From positions 91,027,115 through 91,091,114 of the forward strand of contig CM041085.1 of the NCBI GenBank assembly GCA_023079485.1: a stretch of 64,000 nucleotides of DNA. The letters are read 5' to 3'. The notes beneath the pieces are model-generated. The model did not search any database. It saw nothing but the letters and a program-made list of their open reading frames with translations, and had not been told where the DNA came from. The position numbers and the translations under genes were made by a program. Shown here piece after piece: positions 63,930-64,000 of the stretch. Position 1 is the stretch's first letter. Every line of letters begins with the position of its first letter. This DNA comes from Archilochus colubris. Its lineage: Eukaryota > Chordata > Aves > Apodiformes > Trochilidae.

Positions 63930-64000
63930 ATTCACTCTAGGGAGAAAGCTTTTCCTAATATCTAAACAGTCTTCTCTTAATGCAAATCAGATTAATTTAT
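63930..64000 (-). mobile_element. Possible old CR1 fragment running off the window
   Basis: The plus-strand CACTCTAGGGAGAAAGCTTT and TCCTAATATCTAAACAGTCT recall the minus-strand 'GGGAAGAAGTTTTTCCTAATATCTAACCT' landmark of old CR1 3' regions. It may belong with the remnant at 63476-63535. The following bases, which lie outside the window, would decide. Confidence 0.4.

Noticed and set aside
1..64000. CRISPR array, prophage, operon or other prokaryotic system
   Set aside because: No regularly spaced direct repeats, no tightly packed long ORFs, no ribosome-binding pattern. The CR1 content shows vertebrate DNA.
1..64000. Endogenous retrovirus or LTR pair
   Set aside because: I looked for paired long direct repeats with TG...CA ends, primer-binding sites and gag/pol motifs and found none. 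A solo LTR without a known match could still be hidden, which a repeat-library search would show.

Overview
The window looks like vertebrate, most probably bird, intergenic or intronic DNA. The evidence is AT-rich sequence with no CpG island, no operon-like ORF packing, many poly-A/poly-T tracts and microsatellites, and 14-16 fragments of the CR1 LINE. Each well-preserved CR1 has the family hallmarks: a 5' truncation, a 3' UTR with a conserved 'GGACT-GATGATC...GGTCCCTTCCAAC' core, and a 3' end made of short ATTCTATG-type repeats instead of poly-A. CR1 dominates bird genomes and also occurs in crocodilians and turtles, so bird is an inference. Galliform, passerine or other cannot be decided here. 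No rRNA, tRNA, CRISPR array, bacterial gene or intact protein-coding gene was found. Nothing supports a new biological system.

Layout. 1-12.1 kb: unique AT-rich DNA with simple repeats. 12.1-21.8 kb: five CR1 fragments, two of them keeping recognisable reverse-transcriptase ORF remnants (13.8-14.6 kb and 17.7-18.35 kb). 21.8-35.2 kb: about 13 kb with no interspersed repeat I can recognise, holding an AT-rich palindrome at 23.4-23.5 kb. 35.2-48.8 kb: five more CR1 fragments. 51.65-52.74 kb: two CR1 insertions in close tandem; the second keeps the most RT sequence in the window, with a mutated catalytic motif and a stop codon. 53.2-53.35 kb: a probable ancient MIR-type SINE. 54.0-54.3 kb, minus strand: an 87-codon ORF directly behind a good 3' splice-site sequence, the only stretch I would put forward as a possible host coding exon. 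57.4-59.2 kb: two more CR1 fragments. 63.5-64 kb: faint CR1-like sequence running off the window end.

Most long ORFs are chance or antisense readings of CR1. At this AT content, roughly one or two stop-free runs of 130 codons are expected by chance in 64 kb. No set of genes works together here. The content is old retrotransposon debris in a gene-poor region, with one weak exon candidate and several small palindromes, hairpins and short tandem duplications.
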